Of a stretch of DNA of 64,000 nucleotides, positions 16,527-24,994 are shown one piece after another (positions within the stretch are counted from its first letter, which is position 1; each line of letters opens with the position of its first letter). This DNA is from Haloglomus salinum (GTDB taxonomy: Archaea > Halobacteriota > Halobacteria > Halobacteriales > Haloarculaceae). The stretch covers positions 1,922,001 to 1,986,000 of the forward strand of contig NZ_CP101153.1 in the NCBI RefSeq assembly GCF_024298825.1. Direction: 5' to 3'. Below the pieces are notes generated by a model. That model ran no database searches, was not told the DNA's origin, and worked only from the letters and a program-made list of their open reading frames with translations. The translations under genes and the position numbers were made by a program.

Positions 16527-16613
16527 AGCCGGACGGTTCGCCCGCCAGCCGCGAGGGATTGCTGCGATAGATAGGAGGGTAGTTTAACCCGGGACTCCGC
16601 CGAACGGGCAGCC

Positions 16614-17288
16614 ATGAAACACCTCCGGGTCACGGCCGCGGTCGACCAGGAGCGGGCGCCGCCGTTCTACACGATGCTGGCGGACTCGCCGGCCATCGAG
16701 GAGACACGGGTCGTCGAGTGGAACCTGACCGGCGGCGGAGTCGAGACGGTGCTGTTCGCCGTCGACGGGGACACGGCGCCGTTCGCCGCCGGGACAGCCC
16801 CCAGCGTCGAGTCGGTCGAGCGCACCGAGACGGACGGGCGGTGGACACACGTGCTGGTCGAACTGCGCCCCCTGGAGACGCCGCTGTTCGACGCCATCCG
16901 CGCGGCTCGGGCCCGACCGGGTATCGTCGTCCGCAAACCAATCGTCTACCGCGACGGAGACATGCGCTTCCGGGTCGTGGGCAACGCCGCGGCGCTCCAG
17001 GCGGCCCTCGACGAAACCCCCGACGCGATGGACGTGACGGTGACCGATATCGGGACGTTCCACGGCGAGAGCGAGCATCCCATCGCCGCGTTGAGCGACC
17101 GGCAGCGCGAGGCGCTGGCCGTCGCGCTCGACCTGGGCTACTACGACCAGCCGCGGAACGCGACCCACGACGACATCGCCGCCGAACTGGGCTGTGCCCC
17201 GCCGACTGCGTCCGAACACCTCCAGAAGGCCGAGGCCAAACTCGCCAGGGCCGCGATGGACGACCTGCGGAGCGACCGTCACCGATAA
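16614..17288 (+). CDS. HTH-10 (Bat-type) transcription regulator
   Basis: The 224-residue protein has an N-terminal domain of about 150 residues (MKHLRVTAAVDQERAPPFYTM onwards) with no recognised motif. The HTH-10 domain sits at residues about 155-215 (SDRQREALAVALDLGYYDQP, then HDDIAAELGCAPPTASEHLQ and KAEAKL). It is divergent from the cupin gene with 87 bases between starts. An AT-rich GTAGTTTAA at about 16578-16586 may serve as a TATA region. The ligand is unknown. Confidence 0.85.
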   Translation: MKHLRVTAAVDQERAPPFYTMLADSPAIEETRVVEWNLTGGGVETVLFAVDGDTAPFAAGTAPSVESVERTETDGRWTHVLVELRPLETPLFDAIRAARARPGIVVRKPIVYRDGDMRFRVVGNAAALQAALDETPDAMDVTVTDIGTFHGESEHPIAALSDRQREALAVALDLGYYDQPRNATHDDIAAELGCAPPTASEHLQKAEAKLARAAMDDLRSDRHR

Positions 17289-17402
17289 CTGCCCGACGAT
17301 TCCGCCGACACCGACCCCCCGATACCGCTCCCGACGGAGCAGCCACAAGATTACCACGAATATTCCGCAGATTTAAGTCCGAAAACACACCCACAACGAC
17401 CC

Positions 17403-19796
17403 ATGGCCGACGAGCCACCGACCGTCCCGGCGCCCGAACCACCCGACGCCCCGGACGCGTGGTACGCTCCGGGGGTCCGGGCCCAGTACGAGGTCCGACC
17501 CGGCGTGGTCGTTACCATCCGGGAGCGCGAACAGCCCGGGACGGAGTTCGAGTACGCCGTCAGGGAGCCGTCACTGTCGGGAGCGGGGGCCACAGGACTG
17601 GACCGACTCCGGGACTACTTCGCCGACGCACCGCTCGACCGGCCGCTCACGCGGGAGGGGGCACGCGAGCGGATGCGAGAGGGGTTCGACGGGAAGTACG
17701 AGCGGGTACTGGACCGGCTGCTCGACCTGCCGGCCGACGCCCGTCGCCGGGTGGAGTACCACGCGCTCCGCGAGGAGCGCTGTCTCGGCGAACTGACGGC
17801 GCTGGCACTCGATGAGCGCATCGAGGTGGCGGACACGCGCCCCATCGACGATGACGCGAGCACCACGGGTGACGGCGAGCGGCTCGTCGTCCACACCGAG
17901 GACTTCGCCCCCGCCGCGACGGGCGTGACCGACCCGGACGAGGACCTCCTCTCGCGGTTCGTCAGCGAACGGCTGGCGCGCTATACGGTCGAGTTCCGTG
18001 GGTTCGAGATACCAGTCGTTCGCTACCGCGAGCACACGCTCGGCGGCGACCCGTTCGTGGCGAAGTACGCCGTGCAGGAACCGGACCTGCTACCGGGCGA
18101 CGAGGAACTGGTCGCGGCCTGCAAGGAGCGCGTCTGGGAGACGGGGACCGACGCGGTGCTGGGCCGGGCGGACGAGACGCCGCCCGACCGCGATGCCGAG
18201 CCTGGGACGACCCGCGACCGGACGGCGTTCGTCCGCGAGCGCGCCGAGGAGCTGCTCTCCCGTCGACTCACCGCCCGCAACACCCGAACGTGGCTCGACG
18301 CGACCCGCCACCGTGTCCGGTCGGCACTCGCCGAGCACGGACTGGCCCTGCCGCCGGCCGGCGAGCGCTACGCCGAGGACCGACTGGACGACCTCGTCTA
18401 CCACGTTCTCCGCGATTTCGTCGGTTTCGGTCCGCTCACCGTCCCCATCCGGGACCCACATCTGGAGGACGTGGAGGCCAATCGCGTCGGCGAGCGGGTG
18501 AAGGTGGTCCCACGGAGCGATGCCCCCGGGAGCGAGTACCACGGAGCTGACGCTGGCGACCGGACTCCAGGGCCGGGCCGTGACGGCCCCGAACGGCGCG
18601 TTCCGACCAATCTCGCGTTCGACGACGAGACGACGTTCGTCAACGTTGTCCGACAGCTGGCCGCTGCAGACGGGGTCGAACTCGACGCCAGCCAGCCCTC
18701 CGCGAAGGTGAACCTCGATCCGCCCGGCGTCGACGAGACCATCCGGTGTGCCGTCGCGCTCCCGGTCATCACGGAGGACGGCCCGCACGTCTCTATCCGG
18801 AAGCAAGCGCCCGGCGCGCTCACGCCCGTCGACCTCGTCGAGCGCGACGCGCTCTCGGTGGACCTGGTAGCGCTACTGTGGTTGTTCTACGAGCACCACG
18901 GCGTCGTCCTGTTCTCCGGGCCGACGGGGGTCGGGAAGACGACACTCCTCAACGCGCATATGCCGTTCGTGGATTACCAGGACCGCCCGGTGAGCATCGA
19001 CGAGGGGAGTCGGGAGGTGCGCCTCCCCCACGAGACGGGCGTCTCGCTGTCGACGCGCGACCATCAGGACGAGTTCAAGCGCGTGACGATGGCCGACCTG
19101 ATGACCGAGTCGAACTACCTCAATCCAGATATAGAGGTTATAGCTGAGATAAATACCTCCGAATCGTTCGAGACGTTCGGGGAATCGCTCAACACCGGCC
19201 ACGGCATCCTCGGCACGACCCACGCCGAGGACGTGGAGAAACTCGTCAACCGGGTCGTCGAGCAGGGGTTGCCGGCCTACCTGCTCCGGGAGATCGACCT
19301 CGTGGTGTTCCCGAAGCACGCGGCCGGCGAGCGCTACGTCGCCGAGGCCGTCGAGTTCCTCTCGGCGACGGCGTACGAGGCACTCGACCGACCCGGCGAC
19401 CCCGGTCGAGACCACGGCACCATCGAGAAGGACGGCACGACGGTCCACTGGAACCGGGTTGCCCGCCGCGACCACGACGGCGGCTTCCGACACGCCTTCG
19501 CGCTCGACGGGGCCGGCAGCGAGTCGGCCGGCGGCGCCGTGAGCGACCGGACCCGCGTCTTCGAGCGACTGGCACGGACCACCGACCGCCCGGTCGAAGA
19601 CGTCGAGCAGGAGTTCCGCCGGAAACGCCGCTACGTGGAGCATCTCGTGCGCGAGGAGCGCGACGACTTCGAGGAACTGTTCGGCTTCCTCGCGGATCTC
19701 CGTGCGAACGAGGCCGCGACCGTCGAGCGGGTGCAGGACCGGGGAACGCGGGATGTGGTCGCCGACGGCGGGAGTGGGTCAGCTCCCCACGACTGA
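17403..19796 (+). CDS. Type II/IV secretion system ATPase (orphan)
   Basis: The 797-residue protein is of the archaeal GspE/FlaI/VirB11 class. The N-terminal 330 residues are acidic and variable. An N-terminal-domain-like region (LVYHVLRDFVGFGPLTVPIRD) leads into the motor domain: RIKQ-like SIRKQAPGALTP, Walker A GPTGVGKTTLL from residue 506, and a His box GHGILGTTHAED. The Walker-B region reads NPDIEVIAEINTSES (from residue 574), where archaellum and pilus ATPases usually have a GEVRG core. Such ATPases drive pilus assembly or secretion at the inner face of the membrane with a TadC/FlaJ membrane partner. None is next door. A short AT-rich patch overlaps the Walker-B codons. Confidence 0.85.
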   Translation: MADEPPTVPAPEPPDAPDAWYAPGVRAQYEVRPGVVVTIREREQPGTEFEYAVREPSLSGAGATGLDRLRDYFADAPLDRPLTREGARERMREGFDGKYERVLDRLLDLPADARRRVEYHALREERCLGELTALALDERIEVADTRPIDDDASTTGDGERLVVHTEDFAPAATGVTDPDEDLLSRFVSERLARYTVEFRGFEIPVVRYREHTLGGDPFVAKYAVQEPDLLPGDEELVAACKERVWETGTDAVLGRADETPPDRDAEPGTTRDRTAFVRERAEELLSRRLTARNTRTWLDATRHRVRSALAEHGLALPPAGERYAEDRLDDLVYHVLRDFVGFGPLTVPIRDPHLEDVEANRVGERVKVVPRSDAPGSEYHGADAGDRTPGPGRDGPERRVPTNLAFDDETTFVNVVRQLAAADGVELDASQPSAKVNLDPPGVDETIRCAVALPVITEDGPHVSIRKQAPGALTPVDLVERDALSVDLVALLWLFYEHHGVVLFSGPTGVGKTTLLNAHMPFVDYQDRPVSIDEGSREVRLPHETGVSLSTRDHQDEFKRVTMADLMTESNYLNPDIEVIAEINTSESFETFGESLNTGHGILGTTHAEDVEKLVNRVVEQGLPAYLLREIDLVVFPKHAAGERYVAEAVEFLSATAYEALDRPGDPGRDHGTIEKDGTTVHWNRVARRDHDGGFRHAFALDGAGSESAGGAVSDRTRVFERLARTTDRPVEDVEQEFRRKRRYVEHLVREERDDFEELFGFLADLRANEAATVERVQDRGTRDVVADGGSGSAPHD

Positions 19797-19805
19797 GATC
19801 GTGGG
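19786..19805 (+). repeat. IS200/IS605-type terminal hairpin (possible remnant)
   Basis: CCCACGA (19786-19792) and TCGTGGG (19799-19805) form a perfect stem around CTGAGA, followed by CTTCC. Stems of this kind (CCCACGAC...GTCGTGGGCTT) are familiar at the 3' end of haloarchaeal TnpB/IS1341-type elements. Here it overlaps the last codons and stop of the secretion ATPase. No transposase is recognisable next to it. Confidence 0.45.
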
Positions 19806-20103
19806 CTTCCGGCCCTGTGTCACCTGTGGGTGAGTCGGGCGCTGCTGTACCGACGCACCATCGCCGATTCCTGCATCTCACTCGACGACATCCATCGTGT
19901 GGCCCCCACGACGGTGCTCCGTCCGGACGCGTTCGTGGAGGTGGAGTGGTCCGCACTGTCGGTTCGTGGTGGGAGGTACTGGACGAGATACGTCGGCTCG
20001 TGGTCGTCTGCGTCGGCACCCGACTTCCGGGCTTCTCGGCCGCGTCGGGCCGCTCCGGCTGCTGTTCGCGGGGGCCACCTCACGTCCCTCGCCACGCGGA
20101 GCG
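19797..20103. other. Intergenic region after the secretion ATPase
   Basis: A plus-strand frame from about 19830 (starting SRALLYRRTIADSCISLDDI) has reasonable GC3 for some 60 codons, but it matches nothing I know and runs on into the antisense of the next gene. It could be the decayed body of a small element bounded by the 19786-19805 hairpin. No gene is claimed. Confidence 0.35.
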
Positions 20104-20889
20104 TCATCCCCCGTCAGGGTCCTCGATTCCGGCGCCACTGCGCCCCTCGCCGCCCGCGAACCGGTCGGCACCGGCCTCGGCCGTCCGCAGCACGCGCGAG
20201 CCGTGCCAGCCCTCCAGCCCGAGGCCCTGCTGGAGCGGCGTCCCGATACCGTCGTAGACGGCGTCGCGGTCCGAGAGCATCGTGTCCTGCGGGAAGTCGG
20301 CCAGTTGTTTGCCCAGCTCGACGGCCGTCTCCAGGGCCTCGCCCTCGTCGGCGAGCCGCGTCGCGAGCCCCCACCGCTCGGCGGTCTCGGCGTCGACCGC
20401 GCGGCCCGTGAGAATCATGTCCAGCGCGCGCCCGAGGCCGACGATGCGGGGCAGGCGCTGGGTCCCGCCGTCGACGAGCGGCACACCGAAGCGCCGCTCG
20501 AAGCAGCCGAACGTCGCCCCCTTCGCGGCGACGCGGATGTCGCACCAGCACGCCATCTCGATGCCGCCGGCGACGCAATGGCCCTCGATGGCGGCGATGA
20601 CGGGCACCTCGCAGCGCGTGCGGGTGAACCCGAGCCATCCCTCCGGCGAGTCCTGCAGGTCCATCGCCTTCAGGTCCGCACCCGCCGAGAAGGTGCCCTC
20701 CGAGCCCGTGAGGACCGCCACCTTCGCGTCGGTCTCCTCGACGCGGGTGAACGCGTCCAGCAGGTGCTGGCTGGTCTCGTAGTCGATGGCGTTGCGCCGC
20801 TCCGGCCGGTCGACGGTGACGACGGCGACCGGGCCGTCACGCTCGTAGTGGACGGGGCCGTCGTCACCGTCGAGGTCGTGGTCGCTCAC
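20104..20889 (-). CDS. Enoyl-CoA hydratase/isomerase family protein
   Basis: The 261-residue protein starts at the GTG at 20889. An upstream ATG at 21018 would add 43 residues unlike the family. Crotonase features are clear: VDRPERRNAID, the oxyanion-hole region TFSAGADLK, AAIEGHCVAGGIEMA, and FERRFGVPLVDGGTQRLPR with the first catalytic Glu position occupied. It probably hydrates or isomerises an acyl-CoA thioester in the cytosol. The exact reaction cannot be set. It appears monocistronic. Confidence 0.88.
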   Translation of the reverse strand: MSDHDLDGDDGPVHYERDGPVAVVTVDRPERRNAIDYETSQHLLDAFTRVEETDAKVAVLTGSEGTFSAGADLKAMDLQDSPEGWLGFTRTRCEVPVIAAIEGHCVAGGIEMACWCDIRVAAKGATFGCFERRFGVPLVDGGTQRLPRIVGLGRALDMILTGRAVDAETAERWGLATRLADEGEALETAVELGKQLADFPQDTMLSDRDAVYDGIGTPLQQGLGLEGWHGSRVLRTAEAGADRFAGGEGRSGAGIEDPDGG

Positions 20890-21037
20890 GCGCCGGGAGA
20901 CGGGGGCAGGGGTGTTAACTCCGGCGTGGGTGGTGACGGTGGTGGATGCCTCCAACCGGTCGGTGGAGGCAGTCGGACCATCCACCGGGCAGACCCGTGC
21001 TAGCACTGCTCGTGGCATGCTTATGCGTTCGCGAGTC

Positions 21038-21057
21038 CTACACGAAAGTTAGTGTAG
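21038..21057 (+). promoter_or_regulatory. 20-bp inverted repeat before the small ABM-like gene
   Basis: CTACAC (21038-21043) and GTGTAG (21052-21057) are perfect inverted arms around GAAAGTTA, ending 6 bases before the ATG at 21064. The position suits a repressor site over the transcription start. Confidence 0.5.
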
Positions 21058-21063
21058 AATAAG

Positions 21064-21360
21064 ATGTATCTACTGGCAAATGCAGCCGTAAAGGACTTCG
21101 AGAGCTGGAAATCGTCGTTCCACAGTAACGAATCCTACCGCGCCGAGCACGGAGAACGGGGGTATCAGGTCTTTCAGTCCGCCGACGACCCGAACGAGGC
21201 TGTCGTCCTCTTCGAGTGGAGTGACGACGAAGACCCCCGTGCGTTCTTCGGCTCCGAAGAAATGCGTGAGCGAATGACGGAGGCAGGCCTGGTGGCCCCT
21301 CCAGAGATGACTGTACTCGAGTTAGTCGAGGAGAAGTCGGCTCGACAGCCGTCTGCGTGA
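21064..21360 (+). CDS. Small ABM/dimeric alpha-beta-barrel-like protein
   Basis: The 98-residue protein MYLLANAAVKDFESWKSSFH... has an early beta strand, an F-x-x-W-K-x-x-F helix, QVFQSADDPNEAVVLFEW and a C-terminal strand (PPEMTVLELVEE). This is the pattern of small ferredoxin-like barrels such as antibiotic-biosynthesis monooxygenase-like and DUF-type proteins. No catalytic residue can be assigned. It stands alone, with its own operator-like repeat. Confidence 0.7.
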   Translation: MYLLANAAVKDFESWKSSFHSNESYRAEHGERGYQVFQSADDPNEAVVLFEWSDDEDPRAFFGSEEMRERMTEAGLVAPPEMTVLELVEEKSARQPSA

Positions 21361-21555
21361 CCGCACAGACGGATCGACGTATCCTCTCGCCTCCTTCCGT
21401 TCGAACAGCGCTAGCTCCGCGGGTTGTTCTTCTCTAATTTCGATAATAACAGATTTAAATGCCTGCGCATGTCTCTAAATGCAAATTCTCAACAATTATA
21501 ACGAATGCTCTAAAAATATTCGGGTGGTGGCGCGGTCGGATTCCTCTGATTCTCC

Positions 21556-23076
21556 TCAGTCGTCCTCGGTGATGATGTCCGCGGAGAGTCCCTGCGCCAT
21601 CCGGATTTCCTTCGAGTTGTTCAGCGTCCACGCGGTGCGGTCGGTGACAGCCTCGATGATTTCGCGGGCGGAGGGGTAGCCGTTGCCGGACTTCTTGACG
21701 CCGCCGAACGGCAGTTGCACCTCGGCCCCGATGCACGGGAGGTTCCCGTACGCCAGCCCGAGTTCCGCGTGGTCGCGGTAGTAGTTTATCTGCCGGTAGT
21801 CCTCGGAGACGATGGCCCCGGCGAGGCCGTAGTCCGTGTCGTTCTGGATGTCGACGGCGCGCTCGATGTCGCCGTCGTACTCCAGCAGCGCGACGTGCGG
21901 GCCGAACACCTCCTCCTTGGTACAGCGGAGGTCGGCGTCGGGGTCGGCCTCGTAGACGAACGGGCCGACCCAGTGGCCGTCCTCGTGGCCGTCGGGAATC
22001 TCGTCGGCGTCGAGTTCGGTGCGGTCGACGAGGACGTTCACGCCCTCCTCGGCGGCGAGTTCGTTGTACCGCGTGACCTTCTCGCGGTGCTCGCCCTCGA
22101 TGAGCGGGCCCATGAACGTGTCCTCCTCCAGCGGGTCGCCGACGGCCACCTCGCTCGCGATGTCGACGAATCGGCGCCTGAACTCCTCGTACACGTCGGT
22201 GTGGACGATGAGGCGCTCGCTGGAGACACAGCGCTGGCCGGTCGTCTTGAACGACGACATCACCGCGGAGTGGACGGCGATGTCGAGGTCGGCCTCCTCG
22301 GTGATGACGACGGCGTTCTTCCCCCCCATCTCGCAGGCGGCGCGCTTGCCCGAGTCCGACCCGACGGCGTCGGCGATGCGGTGGCCGACCTCCGCGCTCC
22401 CCGTGAACAGGACCGTCGCCACGTCGTCGGACTGGACGATGGCGTTGCCGGCGTCGCCGAAGCCCTGGACCATGTTGAACACGCCGTCCGGAATCCCGGC
22501 GTCCTCGAACATCTCGGCGACGATCTGGGCACACCAGGGCGTCTGCTCGGCGGGCTTCCAGACGACCGGGTTCCCCTCGACGAGTGCGACGGCCATGTGC
22601 CAGTACGGGATGGCGATGGGGAAGTTCCACGGCGTGATGCAGCCGGTGACGCCGCGGGGCTTGCGCCGCATGTAGGCGTCCTTCTCGGCGATCTCCGAGG
22701 GGATGATGTCGCCGCTGGGGTGGCGGGCGTCGCCCGCGGCCCACTCGACCATGTGCGCGGCCTCGACCACGTCGGCGCGCCCCTCGGATATCTCCTTGCC
22801 GCACTCGCGCGTGACGATCTCGCCGAGTTCGTCCGTCCGGTCGCGCAGTTCGTGGTACACGTCCCAGAGGTACTCCGCACGGTCGATGCGCGAGAGCTCG
22901 CGCCACTCCTCGTAGGCGTCGGCGGCGGCTGCGACGGCCGCGTCGATGTCGGCGGGCGTGCCGCGGTGGAAGGTTCCCAGCGTCTCGCCCGTCGCGGGGT
23001 TCTCGCTCTCGAAGGTCTCGGTGTCGGCGCCGGTTGTCCACTCGCCGTCGATGTAGTGTCGGTACGGGTCTGCCAT
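21556..23076 (-). CDS. Aldehyde dehydrogenase, probable 1-pyrroline-5-carboxylate dehydrogenase
   Basis: The 506-residue NAD(P)-dependent enzyme starts at the ATG at 23076 (MADPYRHYIDGEW). ALDH features are intact: CITPWNFPIAIPYW, NPVVWKPAEQTP, the FTGSAEVGHRI Rossmann turn, CEMGGKNAVVI with the general-base Glu near residue 249, and the catalytic Cys in TTGQRCVSSERLIVH at about residue 283. KEEVFGPHVALLEY is also present. A proline dehydrogenase two genes away suggests it oxidises glutamate-semialdehyde/P5C to glutamate. A one-mismatch copy of CCGACCATGGTCGG lies at 23115-23128, 38 bases upstream. Other aldehydes remain possible. Confidence 0.85.
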   Translation of the reverse strand: MADPYRHYIDGEWTTGADTETFESENPATGETLGTFHRGTPADIDAAVAAAADAYEEWRELSRIDRAEYLWDVYHELRDRTDELGEIVTRECGKEISEGRADVVEAAHMVEWAAGDARHPSGDIIPSEIAEKDAYMRRKPRGVTGCITPWNFPIAIPYWHMAVALVEGNPVVWKPAEQTPWCAQIVAEMFEDAGIPDGVFNMVQGFGDAGNAIVQSDDVATVLFTGSAEVGHRIADAVGSDSGKRAACEMGGKNAVVITEEADLDIAVHSAVMSSFKTTGQRCVSSERLIVHTDVYEEFRRRFVDIASEVAVGDPLEEDTFMGPLIEGEHREKVTRYNELAAEEGVNVLVDRTELDADEIPDGHEDGHWVGPFVYEADPDADLRCTKEEVFGPHVALLEYDGDIERAVDIQNDTDYGLAGAIVSEDYRQINYYRDHAELGLAYGNLPCIGAEVQLPFGGVKKSGNGYPSAREIIEAVTDRTAWTLNNSKEIRMAQGLSADIITEDD

Positions 23077-23114
23077 TGGTCGTCCGTACCGCCCCACCTG
23101 TCCAAAGCACCCAG

Positions 23115-23128
23115 CCGACCATGGGCGG
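23115..23128 (-). promoter_or_regulatory. Put-box-like palindrome (CCGACCATGGGCGG), ALDH promoter
   Basis: Matches the perfect palindrome CCGACCATGGTCGG at 13 of 14 positions. On the ALDH (minus) strand it lies just upstream of a TATA-like CTTTGG at about 23103-23108, the position of an activator site. Confidence 0.55.
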
Positions 23129-23180
23129 GCCGGACATCCCCGGCGAAGGTTGCTGATTCGTCGTCGGATGGGGTCATCCT

Positions 23181-23194
23181 CCGACCATGGTCGG
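23181..23194. promoter_or_regulatory. Palindrome CCGACCATGGTCGG between ALDH and its regulator
   Basis: Perfect 14-base palindrome in the divergent region between the aldehyde dehydrogenase and the HTH-10 gene. It could control either or both. Confidence 0.6.
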
Positions 23195-23248
23195 GTGGCT
23201 GTTCGTGAGCCCGACACACACATGCTCATCCGGAGCGATTCACAACGT

Positions 23249-23968
23249 ATGGCTGCCGTCGAACGGAGCACGACGCGGTTGACCCTCGACCTCTGGCACC
23301 CGAACTGCTGGGCTATCGAGGCGACCGGGAAGACCGGCGGTGGAGTACTGGCACACGCGATCTACAACTCGCCCCGGACCGACGGTGACAGCCCGACGTC
23401 GGTCCAGGGGCTGTTCACGGCGTTCGGGGAGACCGAGGCCGAGGTCGAACACCTCCTCGACGCCATCGCCGACTCCGAGTACGCCGGCGACCTCTCCGAG
23501 TTGCAGGAGCGCTTCGGCCGCGAGCGGAGCGCCCCGGGCAACGTCGTCCGGGAGTTCTTCCTCGAGTACGACCCCGCGGACATGGTCTGCCCGACGCTGC
23601 TGGAGTACGGCTTCGTCCACAGCGCGCCGGTCCGCATCGAGAACGGGCGCGAGGAGTGGCAGGTCTGCTTCGTGGACGAGCGCTCGAAGATCGAGGACGC
23701 GCTCGATGCGGTCCGCGACCAGGCCGGCGCGGAGGTCGAGGTCGACTCCATCACGACCGGCGAGACCAGTAGCCTCACCACCCGCGACCAGCGCCTCGAC
23801 ACCCTCACCGTCCAGCAGCGGCAGGTGTTCGAGCACGCGCGGCAGGCGGGCTACTACGAGTGGCCGCGCGCGACCTCGACCCGCGAACTGGCCGCCGAGT
23901 TCGACGTCTCGAAGACGACGCTGCTGGAGCACCTGCGGAAGGCCGAGGCCAAACTGCTGGACCCCTGA
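23249..23968 (+). CDS. HTH-10 (Bat-type) regulator, probable proline-catabolism regulator
   Basis: I take the ATG at 23249 (239 residues). Upstream ATGs at 23222 and 23150 add codons with weak GC3. The N-terminal 170 residues form a sensor-like region (LTLDLWHPNCWAIEATGKTG, VREFFLEYDPADM). The HTH-10 domain lies at the end (TVQQRQVFEHARQAGYYEWP, STRELAAEFDVSKTTLLEHL, RKAEAKLLDP). It sits between aldehyde dehydrogenase and proline dehydrogenase, with shared palindromes around it. It likely controls proline use together with the ABC transporter. Ligand and sign of control are inferred. Confidence 0.83.
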   Translation: MAAVERSTTRLTLDLWHPNCWAIEATGKTGGGVLAHAIYNSPRTDGDSPTSVQGLFTAFGETEAEVEHLLDAIADSEYAGDLSELQERFGRERSAPGNVVREFFLEYDPADMVCPTLLEYGFVHSAPVRIENGREEWQVCFVDERSKIEDALDAVRDQAGAEVEVDSITTGETSSLTTRDQRLDTLTVQQRQVFEHARQAGYYEWPRATSTRELAAEFDVSKTTLLEHLRKAEAKLLDP

Positions 23969-23995
23969 GCGAGCGGTGAGCGTGGCCCGCGCCCG

Positions 23996-24823
23996 TCAGC
24001 GCCCGATGACCGCCCGCAGCGCGAACAGCGCGTTCCCCTTGCGCTCGCGGATGCGACGGTAGAAGTAGGAGAACCACTTGCTCCCGTACGGCACGTACTG
24101 GTAGACGGGGTACTCCTCGGCGAGTTCGAACTGGGCGTCCTCCCGGACGCCGGTCAGCATCTGTATCTCGAACGGGGTCCCGTGCTCCGCGTGGAGCTCT
24201 TTCGCGAGGTCGATCATCGCCGGGTCGTGGCTCCCGACGGCGACGCCGTCCTCGAAGTGCTCGAACATGTACGCGAGATACTCCCGGTACACCTCGTCGA
24301 CGCGTGATTTCTTCCGGTAGGAGATGTCCTTGGGCTCCTCGTAGGCCCCCTTGACGAGGCGGACCTTCCCCGGGAGCTCGGCGAGGTGTTCGAGGTCCTC
24401 GCGCGTGCGCTTCAGATTCGCCTGGATGCAGACGCCGACGTTGCCGTCCGTCTCGCGGGCGTGGCGCTCGAAGGCGTCCAGTGTCACGTCGGTCGTCGTG
24501 TGGTCCTCCATGTCGACCCAGACGAAGCAGTCGGCCGCGTCGACGATGCGCGCGAGGTTCTCCTCGAACGCGTGGTCGCCCACCTCCAGCCCGATCTGGC
24601 TCGGCTTCACGGAGATACAGGCGTCCGTGTCCCGTTCGGCCAGCGCCTCCACGAGGTCGATGTAGGCGTCGGCGTCCGCGTCGGCGTCGGCGCGGTCCTC
24701 GTAGTGCTCGCCGAGCAGGTTCAGGATGGCGCCGACGTCGCGCTCGTTCAGGTCGTCGGCGTGGTCCATCGCGTCGCCCGCCGTCTCGCCCGCCACGAAG
24801 TTGCTGGCGATGGGGGGAATCAT
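23996..24823 (-). CDS. Proline dehydrogenase
   Basis: The 275-residue protein starts at the ATG at 24823 (MIPPIASNFVAGE). This is the FAD-dependent TIM-barrel enzyme that oxidises proline to 1-pyrroline-5-carboxylate. Family motifs present are ISVKPSQIGLEVG, FVWVDMEDHTTTD, VRLVKGAYEEP, AVGSHDPAMIDLA, FEIQMLTGVRED, YVPYGSKWFSYFYRRIRER. The size fits a monofunctional (not PutA-fused) enzyme. A GTTATACC TATA-like box (minus strand, about 24846-24853) lies about 25 bases upstream. The next step would be the aldehyde dehydrogenase at 21556-23076. Confidence 0.92.
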   Translation of the reverse strand: MIPPIASNFVAGETAGDAMDHADDLNERDVGAILNLLGEHYEDRADADADADAYIDLVEALAERDTDACISVKPSQIGLEVGDHAFEENLARIVDAADCFVWVDMEDHTTTDVTLDAFERHARETDGNVGVCIQANLKRTREDLEHLAELPGKVRLVKGAYEEPKDISYRKKSRVDEVYREYLAYMFEHFEDGVAVGSHDPAMIDLAKELHAEHGTPFEIQMLTGVREDAQFELAEEYPVYQYVPYGSKWFSYFYRRIRERKGNALFALRAVIGR

Positions 24824-24875
24824 ACGAATCGAACGTGCCGGACCCTGGTATAACACCACCCGACCAAATCTTCCT

Positions 24876-24889
24876 GACACGTTAGTGTC
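24876..24889. promoter_or_regulatory. Inverted repeat GACAC-N4-GTGTC
   Basis: GACAC (24876-24880) and GTGTC (24885-24889) flank GTTA, with another GGACAC right after. It lies in the divergent region between proline dehydrogenase and the ABC transporter and may be a second control site. Confidence 0.4.
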
Positions 24890-24937
24890 GGACACAAGAC
24901 GGCCGGACCGTCACTGGACGGGTGAATGTGGTCGCTC

Positions 24938-24951
24938 CCGACCATGGTCGG
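24938..24951. promoter_or_regulatory. Palindrome CCGACCATGGTCGG at ABC transporter promoter
   Basis: Perfect palindrome, extended by one more pair to 24937-24952. It lies 43 bases before the ATG at 24995 and directly above a TATA-like CTAGTTG at about 24955-24961. The geometry matches the ALDH copy. Confidence 0.65.
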
Positions 24952-24994
24952 GCGCTAGTTGAGGCCCGTCTGACGCCCTGTACCAGTAGACAGT

